This document shows positions 8,538-17,380 of a stretch of 64,000 nucleotides of DNA, piece by piece. Location: contig NZ_CP102197.1 of the NCBI RefSeq assembly GCF_024584435.1, forward strand, positions 1,302,001 to 1,366,000. The letters are read 5' to 3'. Under the pieces are notes generated by a model that was not told the DNA's origin, did no database searches, and saw only the letters and a list, made by a program, of their open reading frames with translations. Origin of the DNA: Schaalia odontolytica. GTDB lineage: Bacteria; Actinomycetota; Actinomycetes; Actinomycetales; Actinomycetaceae. Numbering within the stretch: position 1 is the stretch's first letter; every line of letters begins with the position of its first letter. The translations under genes and the position numbers were made by a program.

Positions 8538-8843
8538 ATGACACCACGAAACCCCGCACACATCGGCCCCGGCGGGCGCGGCTTCTTCGGAACCGTCACC
8601 GTGGGCACGCGAGGACAGATCTCCATTCCCGCGCAGGCACGCAAGTCCCTCGGCCTAGAGCCCGGCGACCAGCTGGTCGTACTCACCGACCCCGCCCAAG
8701 GACTCGCCCTGATCCCCCTGTCCCTGCTGCTCGCCCAGCACGCCGACACCAACCCCATCGCAGCCCTCGTGCGCACCACCATGGCAGGCGACACACCCCC
8801 CGAGGCGGACAGCGGTCCCACAGGAGCAACCCCCGCCTCGTAG
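8538..8843 (+). CDS. AbrB/MazE/SpoVT-type DNA-binding regulator
   Basis: 101 residues. Residues 18-55 form a swapped-hairpin AbrB domain (TVTVGTRGQISIPAQARKS then LGLEPGDQLVVL), the classic GQIxIPxxxRxxLGLxxGD pattern. The remaining C-terminal half is hydrophilic and proline-rich with no recognised fold. It is the first gene of a four-gene set (regulator, ATPase, permease, small membrane protein) with short gaps, so it probably represses that exporter operon from the AT-rich site just upstream. It resembles antitoxins of MazE type, but no toxin gene is adjacent, so a stand-alone regulator is favoured. Confidence 0.8.
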   Translation: MTPRNPAHIGPGGRGFFGTVTVGTRGQISIPAQARKSLGLEPGDQLVVLTDPAQGLALIPLSLLLAQHADTNPIAALVRTTMAGDTPPEADSGPTGATPAS

Positions 8844-8879
8844 ACCCAACACCACCCCACTGCACCACCAGGAGTAGAA

Positions 8880-9803
8880 ATGACCACCCCAGCTATTAGC
8901 GCAGCGGATGTCACCAAGCGCTACGGCGACCTCACCGCCGTGGACGGCGTGTCACTGGAGGTCTCCCCCGGCGAGATCTTCGGGATCATCGGCCCCAACG
9001 GCGCAGGAAAGACCACCTTCATGGAATGCCTTGAGGGCCTGCGCCTGCCCGACAGCGGCGAAATCGACGTACTCGGGGAAGACCCCTCCCACCCCACCAA
9101 GCGGTGGCGCGAACGCATCGGCGTCCAGCTGCAGACAGCAGCCCTGCCGCCCAAGATCACCGTCAACGAGGCGCTCGCCCTCTTCGCGTCCATGTACTCC
9201 GACCCCGCCGACCCCGCCGCACTGCTCCACGAGCTCGGCATCGCCTCCAAAGGGCGCTCCTACGTGGACAAGCTCTCGGGCGGACAGCGCCAGAGGGTCT
9301 TCATCGCACTCGCCCTGCTGGGCAAGCCCGAACTGGTCTTCCTCGACGAGCTCACCACCGCGCTCGACCCCCAGGCGCGCCTGGCCATGTGGGACGTGGT
9401 GCGCTCCATCCGACAGGGCGGGGCCACAGTGGTCATGACCACCCACTACATGGAGGAGGCCGAGGCCCTGTGCGACCGGGTCGCCGTCATCGACGCGGGC
9501 CGCCTCATCGCGCTCGACACGGTCCCGGGCCTCATCGGCTCCCTCGGGAAGGGGACCAAGGTCCAGCTGCGCACCTCCCGCACGATCCAGCCCAGCGCGC
9601 TCGACGGCGTCGAGGGCATCAGCGACGTGGCGGTCGCCGGCACCGCCGTGTCGATGCTGTGGGCCGGCTCGGGGATCCCCCAGACCGCCGTCTCCGCCAT
9701 CGAGGCCACCGGCGCCACCGTATCCAACATCCGCACCAGCTCCCCCGGCCTGGAGGACGTGTTCCTCGCCCTCACCGGCCGCGACATGCGTCAGGAGGCA
9801 TGA
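8880..9803 (+). CDS. ABC exporter ATP-binding protein
   Basis: 307 residues; ATG at 8880 with AGGAG upstream. Walker A GPNGAGKTT (about residue 37), Q-loop LQLQTAALP, signature LSGGQRQRV, Walker B LVFLDELTTALDPQ and the switch histidine in TTHYMEEAE are intact. A C-terminal domain of about 85 residues ending LEDVFLALTGRDM is typical of DrrA/CcmA-like exporters of drugs or lipids. The permease starts 3 bp after this gene. It is predicted to form a dimer bound to two copies of that permease. The substrate is not evident from context. Confidence 0.9.
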   Translation: MTTPAISAADVTKRYGDLTAVDGVSLEVSPGEIFGIIGPNGAGKTTFMECLEGLRLPDSGEIDVLGEDPSHPTKRWRERIGVQLQTAALPPKITVNEALALFASMYSDPADPAALLHELGIASKGRSYVDKLSGGQRQRVFIALALLGKPELVFLDELTTALDPQARLAMWDVVRSIRQGGATVVMTTHYMEEAEALCDRVAVIDAGRLIALDTVPGLIGSLGKGTKVQLRTSRTIQPSALDGVEGISDVAVAGTAVSMLWAGSGIPQTAVSAIEATGATVSNIRTSSPGLEDVFLALTGRDMRQEA

Positions 9804-9806
9804 GCC

Positions 9807-10556
9807 ATGCGCACCTTCGTCCAACTCTGCCGCGTCACCGCGATGCGCGTGCTCCGCGAACCCGTCACCGTCATCTTCATGATCCTCTTCGCCCCCGCGT
9901 TCATCGGGTGCATGGGCCTCATCTTCGGCAACAACCCGGCGCCCGAGTTCGGCGGCAAGGGATTCCTCGAGGCGAACTTCACGGCCTTCCCGGGCATCGT
10001 CATCGCGATCACAGCGCTCATCATCGTCCCCGTGGACCTGGTGACCCAGCGGGGCGCGGGCGTCCTGCGGCGGTTCCGCGCCACCCCGCTCAACCCCGCG
10101 CTCTACCTGGCCGCCGACGTCGTCTCCCGGATGGTCCTGGGCCTGGTGTCCTTCGCGGCCATGTACGCGATCGCTGCCCTCGGCTTCGGGGTGCGGCCCG
10201 CCTCGGCCGGGGCCTTCGTATCTTCCCTGGTCGCGACGATGCTGGGGCTGGCCGCCTTCCTGGCGCCGGGCTACCTGATCGCCGGGCGCTTCCGCAACGT
10301 GGGTGCGGCCCAGGGGCTGGGGAACATCCTCATGTATCCGCTGATCTTCACCTCCGGTGCAGCGGTGCCCCTGGCGATGCTGCCCCCCGGGGTCCTCTCG
10401 GTCGCGAAGTACTCGCCGATGACGCAGCTCACCTACCTGACGCGGGGTCTCTGGGTGGGCGATGGGTGGGCAGAGCACTGGGTGGCAGCGCTTGTTCTCG
10501 TCGTCTTCGGCGCCGTCTGCGCCGTCGCGGCGGCGCGTTTCTTCCGCTGGGAGTGA
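9807..10556 (+). CDS. ABC-2 type exporter permease
   Basis: 249 residues with six predicted transmembrane helices: the first around residues 17-37 (VTVIFMILFAPAFIGCMGLIF), an external loop, then five more, including LAAFLAPGYLIAG and the last helix LVLVVFGAVCAVAAARFF. The GAGVLRRFRATPL segment is the conserved cytoplasmic coupling region of ABC-2/DrrB permeases. It is co-transcribed with the ATPase and followed 4 bp later by a small membrane-protein gene. It likely exports a small hydrophobic molecule; which one cannot be told. Confidence 0.88.
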   Translation: MRTFVQLCRVTAMRVLREPVTVIFMILFAPAFIGCMGLIFGNNPAPEFGGKGFLEANFTAFPGIVIAITALIIVPVDLVTQRGAGVLRRFRATPLNPALYLAADVVSRMVLGLVSFAAMYAIAALGFGVRPASAGAFVSSLVATMLGLAAFLAPGYLIAGRFRNVGAAQGLGNILMYPLIFTSGAAVPLAMLPPGVLSVAKYSPMTQLTYLTRGLWVGDGWAEHWVAALVLVVFGAVCAVAAARFFRWE

Positions 10557-10560
10557 GGCC

Positions 10561-11109
10561 ATGGGTTCTCAGGTGCCCCACGGCCATTCGACGGGTCGCC
10601 CGCCCCAGCGCTGGGCGCGCGTCGCCTGCTGGACGGCCTTCATCAGTGCCCTCTTGCCCGTGGCGTGGAGGATCGGGATGCTCTCCGGCGCGGACCTCGG
10701 TTTCTCCCAGGCAGATTTCTTCCGTTCCAACGCCTCGGCCACGGGCTACGTCCTGGGGCTCGAGGCCATCCAGGTCCTCGCTGGAACCCTGTGCCTCGGC
10801 CTCATCTACCCCTGGGGCGAGCGCGTTCCCCAATGGTGTCCCCTTCTCGGCGGAAGACAGATCCCCACGTTCTTGCCCCTCGTGCTCGGAGGGATCGGAA
10901 ACGCCCTGCTCTACCGCATCAGCGCCACCCTGATCATCAGGTTCGGCTCCATCTGGCTGGGCCTTGCCGACGGCTCGACCCCCGCGGACGGCATGAACGG
11001 CTGGCAGGTGGCCATCCTGGTCGCGGCCTACGCCCCGATGCTGCTCCTGTGGGCTCCCGCCCTCACGATCGGCCTGATCGGCTACTGGCGTCGGCGCACA
11101 ACCCGATAA
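10561..11109 (+). CDS. hypothetical integral membrane protein of exporter operon
   Basis: 182 residues from the ATG at 10561, overlapping nothing and preceded by GAGTGAGG; a longer frame starting at 10462 lies within the permease and is rejected. Four hydrophobic helices are visible (VACWTAFISALLPVAWRI, LGLEAIQVLAGTLCLGLIYP, FLPLVLGGIGNALLYRIS, and VAILVAAYAPMLLLWAPAL...). A WGERVPQWCPLLGG loop lies between helices 2 and 3. The function is unknown to me. Position as the last gene of the AbrB-regulated ABC operon suggests an accessory or immunity role. Confidence 0.65.
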   Translation: MGSQVPHGHSTGRPPQRWARVACWTAFISALLPVAWRIGMLSGADLGFSQADFFRSNASATGYVLGLEAIQVLAGTLCLGLIYPWGERVPQWCPLLGGRQIPTFLPLVLGGIGNALLYRISATLIIRFGSIWLGLADGSTPADGMNGWQVAILVAAYAPMLLLWAPALTIGLIGYWRRRTTR

Positions 11110-11113
11110 CACA

Positions 11114-11145
11114 GTGGGGGCCGCGCCTACCGGCGCGGCCCCCAC
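11114..11145. terminator. bidirectional terminator hairpin
   Basis: Perfect 14-bp stem (11114-11127 / 11132-11145) with a 4-nt loop, placed between the plus-strand exporter operon and the convergent pgi gene; it probably serves both. Confidence 0.8.
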
Positions 11146-11163
11146 GTCTAAGAGCAGGCGAGA

Positions 11164-12843
11164 CTACTTCGTGCGGTGCGCTCGGTAGTACTTGATGAGA
11201 GCGCGAGTCGACTGATCCTGCGCGTCCAGGGCCTCGGACGAGCCCTCGATGGCAGGCAGGATCTGCTTGGCCAGAACCTTGCCCAGCTCCACGCCCCACT
11301 GGTCGAAGGAGTCAATGCCCCACACAGCGCCCTCCACGAAGGTGATGTGCTCGTACAGGGCGATCAGCTGTCCCAGAACAGAGGGGGTCAAGGCGGGCGC
11401 CATGATCGAGGTAGTGGGCCTATTTCCCGTGAAGACACGGGCGGAGACAATTGCCTCGGGCGTCCCCTCCGCGCGCACCTCCTCGCTCGTCTTACCGAAG
11501 GCCAGCGCCTTCGTCTGGGCGAAGAAGTTCGACAGGAACAGCTCGTGCATGTCGGCGTCACCATCGCCCAGCGCCCACGTCGGGTTCGTGAAGGCGATGA
11601 AGTCGGCGGGGACCATGCGGGTGCCCTGGTGGATCAGCTGGTAGAAGGCATGCTGGCCGTTCGTTCCAGGCTCGCCCCAGAACACCTCGCCGGTCTCATA
11701 CGTGACGGGGCTACCGTCGCGGCGCACCGACTTGCCGTTGGATTCCATGGTGAGCTGCTGCAGGTACGCGGGGAAGCGGTGCAGGTACTGGGAGTAGGGC
11801 AGGACCGCGTGCGTGTCGGCGCCCAGGAAGTTCGAGTACCACACGTTGAGCATCCCCATGAGCAGGGGGACGTTCTTCTCGGGCGGCGCCTCGACGAAGT
11901 GGCGGTCCATCTTGTGGAAGCCGTCCAGGAAGTCGGCGAAGCCCTCGGGGCCGATGGCGATGGCCAGCGACGTGCCGACGGCGGAGTCCACGGAGTAGCG
12001 TCCGCCCACCCAGTTCCAGAAGCCGAAGGCGTTGGCCGGGTCGATGCCGAAGGCGGCGACCTTGTCCAGGGCGGTGGACACGGCCACGAAGTGCTTCGCG
12101 ATCGCGTCCTGCTCGGAAGCGGCATCGGTGACGATGCCGCGCTCGCGCAGAGCATCCAGGAGCCAGGCGCGCACGACCTTCGCGTTCGTGATGGTCTCCA
12201 GGGTGGTGAAGGTCTTGGAGGCAACGATGACGAGGGTCGTCTCGGGATCGAGGTCCTTCGTGGTCTCGCCGGCGTCGGTGGGGTCGATATTCGAGATGAA
12301 GCGGCACTCCAGGCCCGCCTGCACGTAGGGTTTGAGGGCCTCGTAGGCCATGACGGGGCCGAGGTCGGAGCCGCCGATGCCGACGTTGACGACGGTCTTG
12401 ACGGGCTTGCCCGTCACGCCCTTCCATTCCCCGCTGCGCACGCGACGTGCAAAGGCGTAGATCTTATCGAGTTCGGCGTGGACGTCTGCGACCGCGTCTT
12501 GTCCGTCCACGGACAGGGAATCGGTGGCCGGGCGACGCAGGGCGGTGTGCAGGACGGCTCGATCCTCCGTGACGTTGATGTGTTCACCCGCGAACATGCG
12601 GTCACGCAGATCGAGGACGCCGGTCTGCTCAGCGAGCGCGAGGAGGTGTCCCACCAGCGTGGGGCACACGAGGTTCTTCGACAGGTCAACGTGCAGGTCG
12701 GCCGCATCGAAGGTGAATGCCTGCGTGCGCGTGGGGTCGTCCGCGAATAGCTTGCGCAGGTCGGGATCAAAGGTTTCGGCCAGCTGATCGAGCGTGTCCC
12801 ACGCGGGGGTCATCGTCGGATCGATCACGGGGATATCACTCAT
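11164..12843 (-). CDS. pgi: glucose-6-phosphate isomerase
   Basis: 559 residues from the ATG at 12843, which has AGGAG 6-7 nt upstream; the frame runs further back to 13086 but without support and into the next gene. Interconverts glucose-6-P and fructose-6-P. Family signatures are clear: GIGGSDLGP, the PGI signature SKTFTTLET and [20 protein letters not shown], the active-site Glu in MESNGKS, and [14 protein letters not shown] with the catalytic His; a C-terminal Lys is in [12 protein letters not shown]. Length fits the long proteobacterial/actinobacterial class. It lies 155 bp downstream of the phosphofructokinase gene on the same strand. A possible -10 TAAAAT lies upstream within that gap, beyond a terminator for the first gene. 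Confidence 0.97.
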   Translation of the reverse strand: MSDIPVIDPTMTPAWDTLDQLAETFDPDLRKLFADDPTRTQAFTFDAADLHVDLSKNLVCPTLVGHLLALAEQTGVLDLRDRMFAGEHINVTEDRAVLHTALRRPATDSLSVDGQDAVADVHAELDKIYAFARRVRSGEWKGVTGKPVKTVVNVGIGGSDLGPVMAYEALKPYVQAGLECRFISNIDPTDAGETTKDLDPETTLVIVASKTFTTLETITNAKVVRAWLLDALRERGIVTDAASEQDAIAKHFVAVSTALDKVAAFGIDPANAFGFWNWVGGRYSVDSAVGTSLAIAIGPEGFADFLDGFHKMDRHFVEAPPEKNVPLLMGMLNVWYSNFLGADTHAVLPYSQYLHRFPAYLQQLTMESNGKSVRRDGSPVTYETGEVFWGEPGTNGQHAFYQLIHQGTRMVPADFIAFTNPTWALGDGDADMHELFLSNFFAQTKALAFGKTSEEVRAEGTPEAIVSARVFTGNRPTTSIMAPALTPSVLGQLIALYEHITFVEGAVWGIDSFDQWGVELGKVLAKQILPAIEGSSEALDAQDQSTRALIKYYRAHRTK

Positions 12844-12928
12844 GGGGTCTCCTGAGAGTCGAGGAACGTTCGCTCCTATTTTAGCGACGCTGAGCCCCGC
12901 GGTCACCCCCGGTTTTCCCTCCCCGATC

Positions 12929-12975
12929 GGTGAGGCCGCGTCCCCCCTCAGAAAACGGGGATCCGCGGCCTCACC
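12929..12975 (-). terminator. terminator after phosphofructokinase gene
   Basis: Inverted repeat GGTGAGGCCGCG (12929-12940) / CGCGGCCTCACC (12964-12975) just past the pfk stop at 12998; the 23-nt loop contains a run of C and A. It separates pfk from pgi transcription at least in part. Confidence 0.55.
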
Positions 12976-12997
12976 ACCGGGCGCATGCGCCCACGCG

Positions 12998-15253
12998 TCA
13001 CTCGATCGAATCGTCGATGTGGATCGGTGCGGCCTCAATCCCGGGGTTCTGCAGGGAGACGATGCGCTGGACGGGAACCATGTCACGCCACCACTGGAGG
13101 AAGGGCCGACGGTTGACGATGTCCAGGTCGTCGAACATGTTCTTCACGGGCCGCGCCTCGGTGTTGTTGCCGACCTGTCCGATGTAGTAGGCCCCCCGGT
13201 CCCCACGCTCGAACTGGTCGACGAGCTGCGCGAAGGCGCGACTCACGAGCCGGGTCGCCAAGAGTCGATCGTAGGGCGACGGCGACCCGCCCTGCTGCAG
13301 GTGCCCCAGGGCCATGTGACGCACATCAAAGATGCCCTCGGACTCGGCGTTGAACACGTCGGCGAGGAACTCGCGGTCGTAGTACTGGGACGTCGACTCG
13401 TTGACGAGGGTGAGGAAGAGCCGACGCCCAGACTTGAAGGACGTCACCATCCGAGCCGCATCTACGGCAATCTGTTCGAGGGAAGGAGCGTCCTCGTTCA
13501 TGTACATGTACTCCGCGCCCGTCGACAGGGCGCTCATGAGAGTCAGGTATCCGCAGCGGCGCCCCATCGTCTCCGCGATAAAGCAGCGCTTGGAAGCGGC
13601 GGCGCTCTCCTTGATCCGGTCGATCGCCCACGTGGCGTTGTTGATCGCCGTGTCGGTGCCGATCGCGAGCTCACAACCGGGCAGGTTGTTGTCGATCGAC
13701 GCGGGAATCAGGAGCATCGGAATCTGGAACGCCGGGTAGCGGTCCTTCTCCGAGGTGATGGCGTGGACACCGAGGTAGGCGTTGAGTCCTCCGATCACGA
13801 GGAGCGCGTCGATCTCATTGCGTTCGATGGCTCGCCCCAGCGCGTAGAACTGCTCCACGGGCGGGATGTCGCGCTTCGTTCCGAGCTCCGCGCCTCCCTT
13901 GAAGGCCCACCCCTCAACGTCCGACCAGATGAGGGGACGCACCCGGTCGTCGGCGAGGCCACTCCACGACCCCTCAACGCCCAGCATCGTCCAACCGCGG
14001 GCAATGCCCAGGCGCACGGCCACCCGGGCCGCCGTGTTCATGCCGGGCGCGAGGCCGCCGGCGTGGATGATCGCGACCCGCATCGTTTCACCCTCCGGTT
14101 CCGGGGTGAGCTGAGGAGGCGTCGACAGCACCTGGTTGATGCCCACCATCGAGGAGAAAGACGTGCCCCGCGACGCCTGGGCGGCCTTGTAGTCTCCCGC
14201 CGCGACCAGGTCCTTCACAGCGCGAGTGTCGCGCACCGCTTTCATGAGGGGAATCCGGGTGATGCGGTTGTGACGCACCCCCAGGATGACGGGCTCATCA
14301 TCGCCCGTGCGATCGAGGATCTCCTGGACGGCGGCGTAGCCGAGCAGGGTGGACATCCAGCGGTCGTAGGCCGACGGAGTGCCCCCGCGCTGGACGTGAC
14401 CAAGAATCGTCACTCGCGCGTCTTCGCCGGTACGTTCCTCGATGGTGTCGGCGACCAGCTGCGCGGGTAGCTCGTTGCCGTCGCGATCGCGCGCTCCCTC
14501 GGCAACCAGGACGATCGACTCGCGGCGCCCCGCCTCGCGGCCCAGGCGCAGGTGCTCCGCGAGGTCATCCTGCCAACCGGGACCGGCCGGATCCTCGGGG
14601 GTGAAGACATAGTCGGCGCCGCCCGCGACCGCGGCCATCAGGGGCAGGTAGCCGCAGTGACGGCCCATGACCTCGACGACAAACGTGCGCTGGTGGGAGG
14701 CCGCCGTGCTGGTCAGCTGGTCGATCGCGTCCAAGATGCGGTGCAGCGCGGTGTCAGCGCCGATCGTCATGTCGGTGCCCACCATGTCGTTGTCGATCGA
14801 TCCGACCAGACCGACGACGATGAGATCCGGGTGGGCGAGAGCATCCTGCTCCGAAATAACGCCCTCATCGGCGAGTTCTCGAACGTGCTGCCCCCACTCG
14901 CTTCTAAACTCGTCCGTTCCCGACAGAGATCCGTCGCCGCCGATCACGACGAGGTGGTCGATCCCGTGTTCGAGGAGGTTGGCCGCGGCACGGTGGCGCC
15001 CCTCGTAGGTGCGGAAGTCCGCGCTGCGGGCTGTGCCGATGACCGTCCCGCCTTCGGCGAGGATCGAGGACACGTCCGACCATTCCATTCTCTTGATGGA
15101 ATCGCCGCCGTCGCATGCACCCTGCCATCCTTCGAGGATGGCGTAGGGCTGCGCGCCCCTGGCCAGCGCCGTTCGCACAACTCCGCGAACGGCCGCGTTC
15201 ATTCCCTGGGCGTCTCCGCCGGATGTGAGGACTCCGATGCGCACAGTGCTCAT
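12998..15253 (-). CDS. pfk: tandem-domain 6-phosphofructokinase, PFK-1-like
   Basis: 751 residues from the ATG at 15253 (in-frame ATGs at 15271 and 15313 are possible; none has a strong ribosome site). Two phosphofructokinase domains are fused. The N-half keeps the catalytic set: GGDAQGMN (12-19), GGDGS (105-109), GSIDND (151-156), MGRHCG (196-201), GHVQRGG (285-291). Gly in GGDGS and Gly before SIDND indicate ATP rather than pyrophosphate use. The C-half (from about 390) keeps GGLAPGMN (399-406) and MGRRCG (563-568) but has IGGLNA in place of GGDGT and SIDNN in place of TIDND, so it is probably a regulatory, non-catalytic copy. This mirrors animal and fungal PFK-1. It likely catalyses the committed glycolytic step next to pgi. 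Confidence 0.9.
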   Translation of the reverse strand: MSTVRIGVLTSGGDAQGMNAAVRGVVRTALARGAQPYAILEGWQGACDGGDSIKRMEWSDVSSILAEGGTVIGTARSADFRTYEGRHRAAANLLEHGIDHLVVIGGDGSLSGTDEFRSEWGQHVRELADEGVISEQDALAHPDLIVVGLVGSIDNDMVGTDMTIGADTALHRILDAIDQLTSTAASHQRTFVVEVMGRHCGYLPLMAAVAGGADYVFTPEDPAGPGWQDDLAEHLRLGREAGRRESIVLVAEGARDRDGNELPAQLVADTIEERTGEDARVTILGHVQRGGTPSAYDRWMSTLLGYAAVQEILDRTGDDEPVILGVRHNRITRIPLMKAVRDTRAVKDLVAAGDYKAAQASRGTSFSSMVGINQVLSTPPQLTPEPEGETMRVAIIHAGGLAPGMNTAARVAVRLGIARGWTMLGVEGSWSGLADDRVRPLIWSDVEGWAFKGGAELGTKRDIPPVEQFYALGRAIERNEIDALLVIGGLNAYLGVHAITSEKDRYPAFQIPMLLIPASIDNNLPGCELAIGTDTAINNATWAIDRIKESAAASKRCFIAETMGRRCGYLTLMSALSTGAEYMYMNEDAPSLEQIAVDAARMVTSFKSGRRLFLTLVNESTSQYYDREFLADVFNAESEGIFDVRHMALGHLQQGGSPSPYDRLLATRLVSRAFAQLVDQFERGDRGAYYIGQVGNNTEARPVKNMFDDLDIVNRRPFLQWWRDMVPVQRIVSLQNPGIEAAPIHIDDSIE

Positions 15254-15388
15254 TTTTCTGCCATCTTTCATTGACGGAAGGGCCGGGTAAGCCGACAGGC
15301 CTATCGCCGTCAATTCTACGCCACCACCCCGCCAGACACCAGGGCCTTACTCCCATGAGACGCCGAGACGAGAGCGTACCCGCGACCC

Positions 15389-16753
15389 CTAGGGCTGCCC
15401 TCCCAGGAAATGCCCCGGAACCCGTGTGGTGCGATGACGAGCGGCCGAATCGGCCAGTTCCTCGGGACTGACAACGCCCTCGACGGAGACGCGATCCAGG
15501 TAGACCATGCCGTCGAAAGCCAGCTCGCGGGCGTTCTCCGGGTCTCCCTCGCGCCCGATCGTTCCGTGAGCGACGCGGTCGACGATCATCGCGATCGCCC
15601 CGTCGCCCGTGACGTTCGTGGCGGTACCAAAGGAATCCAGGGCGATATAGGTCGCAATCATGAGCCCGACCTGCGCCTCGTTGAACCCCAGCATCGAGGA
15701 CAGCAGGCCCGTGGCCGCCATGATGGCGCCGCCGGGCACGCCGGGGGCGGCGACCATCGTGATGCCGAGCATGAAGATAAATCCAACCCACTGCACCGGC
15801 GAAACGCTGAGCCCCTGGGTCAGGACGATCGCGAAGGCGAAGGCGAAGATCTTCGACGTCGAGCCGGCCAGGTGGATCGTCGCGCACAGCGGAACGGTGA
15901 AGGAAGCGACCGCCTCCGACACGCCGTTCTTCTTCGTCTGGCGCAGCGTCACCGGGATGGTTGCCGCCGAGGAGGAGGTCCCCAGCGCCGTCAGGTAGGC
16001 CGGCATCATGGTGAGCAACGCCTTGACCGGGTTGCGACGCGCGACCGCTCCCGCGACGCAGAACTGTGTGAGAAGAATGACGACCTCCAAGACGAGGACG
16101 ACAACGACCACGCGCAGCAGCGTGCGGATGACGGAGATTGCCTCTCCCGTGTAGGTCAGGTTCAGGAAGATGCCGAAGATGTGCAGGGGCAGGAGCGGAA
16201 CGATGATCGTTTCAATCAGGCGGGTGATGATCGCGCGAAACTCGATGAATCCCTTGCGCAGGACGCCTCGCGGCACCATCGACAGGCCGATGCCGACCAC
16301 GAAGGACAGCAGCAGCGCGGTCATGACCTGCAGGGGCGGGGGCATCTCGATCGTGAAGTAGGACTCCAGGGCGCTACCCGGCTTGTCCACGCTCGACAGT
16401 TGAGTCGACGCGAGCAGGCGCGGGAAAAGCGAGAAGCACACGAGGAACGTGAGGAAGCCGGAGAACAGGGTCGATCCGTAGGCAAAAGCGGTCGTAATGC
16501 CCAGCCACTTCCCGGCCCCTCGACCCAGGTCGGCGATGGCAGGAGTCACGAGGCCGATGATGATCAGCGGGATCGCAAAGCTCAGGAACTGGCTGAAGAT
16601 GTCGGAGAAGGTTGCAAAAACGCGTCCGACCCCGACCGGGATCAGGTGGTTGCCGCCAATGCGAATCGATCCGAGGACGCTCGCGAGGATGATCGCCGCG
16701 ATCACCCACACGAGAATTCCGGACTTACGCAGAAACTCGCGCATGTGTTTCAC
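15389..16753 (-). CDS. dicarboxylate/amino acid:cation symporter (DAACS)
   Basis: 454 residues; ATG at 16753 preceded by AAGGTG. Eight or more transmembrane helices. The family's re-entrant loop and substrate motifs are visible: GTSSSAATIPVTL (serine-rich HP1), VPLCATIHLAGS (TM7 region), VPGGAIMA (HP2) and DSFGTATNVTGDGAIAMIVDR (TM8). These are the GltPh/SstT/DctA fold hallmarks; serine or glutamate/aspartate are plausible substrates with Na+ or H+ coupling. The C-terminal tail of about 60 residues is hydrophilic. It stands alone between pfk and a DUF3017 gene. Confidence 0.9.
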   Translation of the reverse strand: MKHMREFLRKSGILVWVIAAIILASVLGSIRIGGNHLIPVGVGRVFATFSDIFSQFLSFAIPLIIIGLVTPAIADLGRGAGKWLGITTAFAYGSTLFSGFLTFLVCFSLFPRLLASTQLSSVDKPGSALESYFTIEMPPPLQVMTALLLSFVVGIGLSMVPRGVLRKGFIEFRAIITRLIETIIVPLLPLHIFGIFLNLTYTGEAISVIRTLLRVVVVVLVLEVVILLTQFCVAGAVARRNPVKALLTMMPAYLTALGTSSSAATIPVTLRQTKKNGVSEAVASFTVPLCATIHLAGSTSKIFAFAFAIVLTQGLSVSPVQWVGFIFMLGITMVAAPGVPGGAIMAATGLLSSMLGFNEAQVGLMIATYIALDSFGTATNVTGDGAIAMIVDRVAHGTIGREGDPENARELAFDGMVYLDRVSVEGVVSPEELADSAARHRTTRVPGHFLGGQP

Positions 16754-16916
16754 CTTGAGAAGATTATGGATGATGGGTTAGACATAGCATGCACGAGCGT
16801 GACGGATCGTTACACGGATAACCAGGATGCGGAACATTGCCCATGCGCGGGTCAGCAGCCTCGTTCATCGCCCCTTATCGCGGGCTCTTCCGCGCGTTTT
16901 CACAAAATGCTGGACG

Positions 16917-17207
16917 TCAGCGCACCGCCATCGTCGACACGTAGGGAGCTAGATACCAGATAATCGCGGCGAGAATCACGTACACGGAGACGTCAACGAG
17001 GCGCCCCCTCGAGGCAAACCACGGACGCCCAGGGGTCCACAGACGCAGGGCACCCATCCCCGCCAGCATCGCAACCAGGACCATCACAGCCCGGTAACGG
17101 TGATCCGTCGCCGACAGCGCGATCACGCCGAGGACGCCGAGGACGCTGAGAGCGCAACCGAGCCACGCGCCCAGCCGTGCGCGCACTCCCCTCTCCTCGT
17201 TCTTCAC
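16917..17207 (-). CDS. DUF3017 small membrane protein
   Basis: 96 residues from a GTG at 17207 with AGGGGG just upstream; an ATG at 17375 would add 56 arginine-rich codons running into the divergent promoter and is rejected. Three short hydrophobic segments (LGAWLGCALSVLGVLGVIAL, VMVLVAMLAGMGALRL, VYVILAAIIWYLAPYV) and the RPWFASRGRLVDV stretch match the actinobacterial DUF3017 family, small inner-membrane proteins of unknown role. Divergent from pta. Confidence 0.75.
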   Translation of the reverse strand: MKNEERGVRARLGAWLGCALSVLGVLGVIALSATDHRYRAVMVLVAMLAGMGALRLWTPGRPWFASRGRLVDVSVYVILAAIIWYLAPYVSTMAVR

Positions 17208-17380
17208 GCCCCCTACCCTAGCGCACGATCGAACGCGACCGGCATCCTCCTCTCGCCCGCGCGACCGGCCTGGGCCGGAAGAGACTCCGCTGTGACGAAA
17301 AGGGATGCGCGCGGGTTTAAGATGGTCCCAAAGGCCTATGTGGCAACGGTTATTCTCTCGCAACCAAAGGAGCAATTCGA

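Noticed and set aside
8538..8843. toxin-antitoxin antitoxin (MazE type)
   Set aside because: No small toxin gene follows; the next gene is an ABC ATPase, so a stand-alone AbrB-type regulator is favoured.
8952..10562. 536-codon minus-strand frame across the exporter operon
   Set aside because: Gly/Asp/His/Arg-rich shadow of the ABC ATPase and permease genes with no ribosome site.
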